Assembly: GCF_949628265.1 (NCBI RefSeq)
Contig: NC_088788.1
Location: 14,074,001 to 14,138,000, forward strand
DNA: 64,000 nucleotides
Direction: 5' to 3'
DNA from: Cloeon dipterum
Taxonomy: Eukaryota > Arthropoda > Insecta > Ephemeroptera > Baetidae
Shown: one piece after another, positions 60,501 to 64,000 of the stretch
How positions within the stretch are numbered: position 1 is the stretch's first letter
Layout: every line of letters begins with the position of its first letter
Translations under genes and position numbers: made by a program
The notes under the pieces: model-generated
The model's database searches: none
Told to the model about the DNA's origin: nothing
What the model saw: only the letters and a program-made list of their open reading frames with translations

Positions 60501-63500
60501 GGGGAGGAGAAACTAAACTTCGCTTCCTCGACAGAGTGTCAGGTGCGAGAATGGTGGTGGGGGGGAGGAGGGTGGTGTGAATTAATTACGACAGGTTGCC
60601 CGAGCAGAAGATGAGACTACTAAATGATGGTCTAAGGAATATACTTGGCTACTTAGTGTGGTTATACTCTCCCACTAGTTTGTCATGCAAACGTACACTT
60701 TGCCTACGATGCACAAGTGAGATACCCACTTTGGCCATCTGAGCTTGTATCCCTTTTGCTTGCAAGGATTTTACTGCGGTCTCGGCAGCCACCGGGCTTT
60801 CGAAATCGACAAAACCATACCCTAAACAAAAGAGAAGAGCGTTAGTCACATTCGGAGCTGCTTGGATGGAAGGATAAGGAGTAGGAGGAGGAAAATGCTT
60901 CAAAAAACAGGTACAAAAGCATTGCAGTCAATTATGCTGTCTTCATGAACATAATCTTTGAATGAAAAATCAATCAATTCGGTGCACAATAGAGAGAAAA
61001 AAAACACGCAGCATCAACTCTCTAAGACTCTGTACATCTAAGTATAAAAAAGAGGACTCAGTCAGTCGCAAAATCGAGTCGGACACTGATTTATTGGTGT
61101 GGATGTGATGATATAGTATAATGTACGGTTGAACGAGAGCACAAAATGTAGTAAAAATCTGTTTAGCACGGACATCATGCAGAGTGCTGTTGGAAACAAA
61201 AACGGGCCGAGAGACTTTCGGCTGTGCTGCCTGGCTGGCTGGCGGGCCTCCACAAAGGAAATTGACTTTGCAAAGTAGTTTTATCACTTCGCAGTGCCGG
61301 CGAAAGGCGAAAGTTTGATCAAAGCGAGCGGGCGACATCGCACACACTCGCCTGCTCGCTCTCTCGCACGACACACGGGCCGACTTTGTGCCCAAAGATA
61401 AAACCAGCCAACTTCCGAATTCTCTCCGCGAAGCTTGCGGCGGCGGAAATTTAGCTGGGCCGACTTAAAATTTGAGTTAACCCTTGTCAAGAGCACTTCT
61501 CGCGCTACGTGAGAGTCACGGGAGTCGTTAGCAGGGCGAGCAGCGACGCGAAGCCAAGAAATTCTACCGAAACGCCGCCGCTTTTCGAGTGCGAAAGAAA
61601 AATCAATCGAATACTTTGCAAATTCGGCGCACAGCACAAAAGTTTGGCCCAAAATAAAAAGCTCGGTCCAACATTTACTGTGTAAATACACCATAAAACT
61701 ACCAACGAACAAATACGGAGAGAAAATATCTAACAAAAAAGTATATGGATCAGACTGTGCTCAACTGCTGATGTTTCTAGCGGAGCTTTTGTTTGACTTT
61801 CGTGAGGGCGGAAAAAAAATCAATGCAAATTCACCGGCAACTCGGTCAGAAAGGTGGATGCATGAACCAAAGCGGAAAATACAAAATCTCATCTAATATA
61901 TGACTAGGATAAATCATACGTCGAGTTGCCGCAGAGTGGTGAATTTAACACGTCGTGTCAAATATAGTATGGAAAAAAGAGTCTACAAAATAAGGGGTCG
62001 GGCCAAAAGTTCATTTGTTGTTACTCACAGTAGCTCACACAGTGTTTTATTGAGTTTAAAATGGAGGAGGAGGAGAGAGCACCAACTAGAAAACACACTC
62101 TAAACGTGTCTAAATTGAGTCATGAGTACAAGTGTGTCAGCACATCGTCATGAGAGGAGAAGAGACAAAAATGTTGCTTGTCTGATAATCCAATCAGAGC
62201 GAGCAGAGAGCTCGAATCGAACGATTCAGTCAACTTGGACGGAGTGGAGAGAGACAGTATATATATATAATATTATATATTAAAATATGGTGGTTGATTA
62301 CCGCAAGCATCAAAATTATGTTCACAATGCAGAGACTATGCGCTTCTGAAGTGTGTGTTCTAAAAAGCAAATCTACTGAGAAATATAAAACATACCTTTA
62401 CATTTATTAGTATTCTTGTCCAGAATGGCTTTTGTTGAGGTTATGGTTCCGTACCTGTTGGCAAAGGGCGGAAAAAGAGAGCTTGAGTGTCGGCAAATTG
62501 GACGGAAAATTGCGGCGGGCTTGAGAAGGCGCAAAGGGATGCAAAGAGCTCGGCTAGGCCGACAGAGCGCGTAAAGCGAGCACGGCTCTTTTCGCTGTTT
62601 GAAAGGATATTTAATAATGCAAAGCAGCTAGCTCGCTTGCTTTTGCTTGTTGGCTCCCGAATTTATTTTCTGCTTCTTGTTTACCGGCCGCGAAACAAGA
62701 TACCTGCCTACGCTGGCGGATTTTGCACAATGGAATAGGTGCTTAAACAACAACAAAAAATGGGGCTTGTCAACATGCGTAACCGAAAAAGAACGCGGTC
62801 CACGCACGCGGCCGTTTAAAGCCGGGCGGAAAATCTCGAGCAAACAAAATTACCGACGGCAATTTTCTTCCGCAAACATAGTTAAAAACGGTATTAAAAT
62901 GTTGCTATCGGAGAAAGCAGGAACAAACTTTCTTTTGATCGCTATGTCAACAAGCGAATCGGATTACTTTTGAGTGAATGAGATTAATTTTGCAAAGATG
63001 AAAACAAGACATTTGGGGGCCACAGATGGCAAATTTTTCTGTCCTTCTAGTCAATTTAGAGGCTCTGCATTCTGCAGCTCCTGGTCACAAAAATCCGGTT
63101 GTTCGCGAGGTAATATTTTAATTTAAAATGCCAATTATAGAGCCCATCGGGAATGAAGAAATATATAAAATAAAAACTAATTAGATACTAAGATAATAAA
63201 AGTTTCAATCAATGAAGACAAAGCGAATATATTTTATTTAAGGCTTTCTTTTTGTTCCTAATGATTCCCCTGATTACCGACGGTAAAAATATGCAGGGAC
63301 TTCTTAAAATGAATTATTCGCCCTCCAGAATATTAATTAAAATGAGTAAAAAGATAATTTTGAGTCACAAAATAATATAAAAATTTAAGACGATTTTTCT
63401 ATCTGAAGGGAAAAAAGGGACACATACTGAGAGCACATGGCGACGAGGTCCTTGTCCGTTGTGTTTTGGTTGAGGCCCCTGATGTAGAGGTTGGTCTTGG

Positions 63501-63663
63501 ACAGTTGCTCGGATCCGGTGCCGCCGGTGCTGACACTGGTGCTGATGGTGCCATTTTGCGAGCCAGCGTTGCTGCTGCTGCCGCTGCTGTTGGTGGTGGC
63601 CGGCGAGGCGGCCGTCGGCACCCGCTGTTGCCCCTGGGGCGCGCCCTGTGCTTGGTTAGAATA
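57546..63663 (-). CDS. shep: Alan shepard / RBMS-type two-RRM RNA-binding protein, 3' part
   Basis: This is a neuronal RNA-binding protein. Drosophila shep acts in neuropeptidergic neuron remodelling and insulator control. Minus-strand exons visible: 63428-63663, 62396-62454, 60730-60821, 59128-59285, 58722-59073, 57752-57850 and 57546-57689, 379 residues plus stop. The 5' exon begins at an acceptor, so the gene continues past the right edge. A Ser/Thr/Gly/Gln-rich start is followed by RRM1 (RNP2 NLYIRGL, RNP1 KGYGFVDF) and RRM2 (RNP2 NLYIANL, RNP1 KGVGFARM). The linker [16 protein letters not shown] is as I recall it in shep. A C-terminal Gln/Met/Pro/Tyr-rich tail ends [12 protein letters not shown]1 is split by two introns of about 1.0 and 1.6 kb. 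Vertebrate RBMS1-3 are the counterparts. The stop codon is certain; alternative N-termini and cassette exons are likely but not seen. Confidence 0.92.
60281..60302. repeat. ATCA microsatellite in shep intron
   Basis: The tract is a run of four to five ATCA/TCAA units ending in ATAAAT. It is in the intron between the exons encoding the two RRMs. Confidence 0.6.
60822..62395 (-). other. Shep intron with an embedded GC-rich segment
   Basis: This intron splits RRM1. Between about 61190 and 61600 it turns GC-rich and has minus-strand open frames of 141 and 150 codons that overlap in different frames and resemble no protein. The segment may be an alternative promoter and 5' UTR for a short shep isoform. 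A tract of TATATA at about 62259-62272 and further AT-rich DNA follow. No coding exon is supported. Confidence 0.3.
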
Positions 63664-64000
63664 CTGAAACAGCCACGAGAGAAAAAGAAAAGCAGCGTCA
63701 GTACAAACTCTCAGCTTTTTACGGCGCTTTCGGGAGTCAAATGTGCGTGAGAAGTGCAATGGAAGCGAAACAGGATCGTTTCCGCAGATGAAATGGCGTG
63801 ACACTCGGCTCAAAACAGATATTGAAATCGGATACTTTGTCAATTTCGATCGGTAGGAAACAAGTCGACGCCCGGGTCAGCTCGCGGAACCACTTGTTTC
63901 GATAACGCGCGCGTACACGACACCGATATTTCAGGGAACAGTGCAGATTGAAAACGTGTGTGTGTGTTGGCGCTTGCCGCTGATTGATGGGAAAGGCGAC
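63664..64000 (-). other. Shep intron at the right edge
   Basis: Sequence upstream of the first visible shep exon acceptor (CTGTTTCAG). The minus-strand frame continues openly into it for about 60 codons but crosses the acceptor, so it is read as intron. No other feature is supported. Confidence 0.4.

Noticed and set aside
61284-61736. 150-codon minus-strand open frame in the shep intron
   Set aside because: It overlaps a second frame of similar length, matches no family, and follows from GC-rich composition with few stops.
1-64000. CRISPR arrays, rRNA and tRNA genes, and LTR or other virus-like elements
   Set aside because: I saw no tRNA B-box with cloverleaf, no rRNA stretch, no spaced direct-repeat array and no reverse transcriptase, gag or integrase frames.

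Overview
This window is nuclear DNA of an arthropod, most likely an insect. The sequence is AT-rich with short GT-AG introns, many of 50-90 nt. It encodes crustacean cardioactive peptide, a 7tm_7 gustatory receptor, an arthropod-type SMYD (SmydA) protein and an alan shepard/RBMS RNA-binding protein beside universal eukaryotic genes. I cannot name the species. All exon models below were read by eye from splice signals, reading phase and recalled family sequences. Except for the nuclear receptor tail and the two cut edge genes, every model closes in frame.

Layout from left to right: the 5' end of a TMEM42-like gene (-, 1-116); Arp1/centractin (+, 411-2263); TMEM115 (-, 3201-5685); auxilin/GAK (+, 6245-13658); the CCAP neuropeptide gene (-, 14865-16403) with a candidate promoter and noncoding first exon 4 kb upstream at 20443-20553; a broad non-coding stretch; an Hr83/PNR-type nuclear receptor (-, about 24525-26204); a SmydA-like MYND-SET protein (-, 27318-31801); a gustatory receptor (+, 33011-35101); proteasome activator PSME4/PA200 in 31 exons (-, 35521-44614); ribosome biogenesis factor WDR12 (+, 45216-47566); an ARRDC-type alpha-arrestin with two PPxY motifs (+, 49161-50673); and the 3' part of a shep/RBMS gene (-, 57546 to beyond 63663) with a long repeat-rich 3' flank.

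The housekeeping genes are packed as head-to-head pairs with 300-600 bp shared promoters (TMEM42/Arp1, TMEM115/auxilin, PSME4/WDR12). They also form tail-to-tail pairs whose opposite-strand polyadenylation signals lie about 10 bp apart (Arp1/TMEM115, auxilin/CCAP). The neuropeptide, nuclear receptor and shep genes sit in much looser, non-coding-rich surroundings. This fits developmental or neural genes with distant control elements. The genes do not form one pathway. Several share themes: membrane traffic (Arp1, TMEM115, auxilin, arrestin), neuroendocrine control (CCAP, nuclear receptor, shep, gustatory receptor) and protein or ribosome turnover (PSME4, WDR12).

The most unusual structures are not genes. 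One is a perfect 82-bp inverted repeat in auxilin intron 9, flanked by 15-bp direct repeats, that would form a long double-stranded RNA hairpin. Another is a dispersed repeat with a conserved short hairpin that occurs in introns of both TMEM115 and PSME4. A third is a compact CRE-TATA-initiator cassette upstream of CCAP. A fourth is a cluster of back-to-back small hairpins near 48.3 kb.
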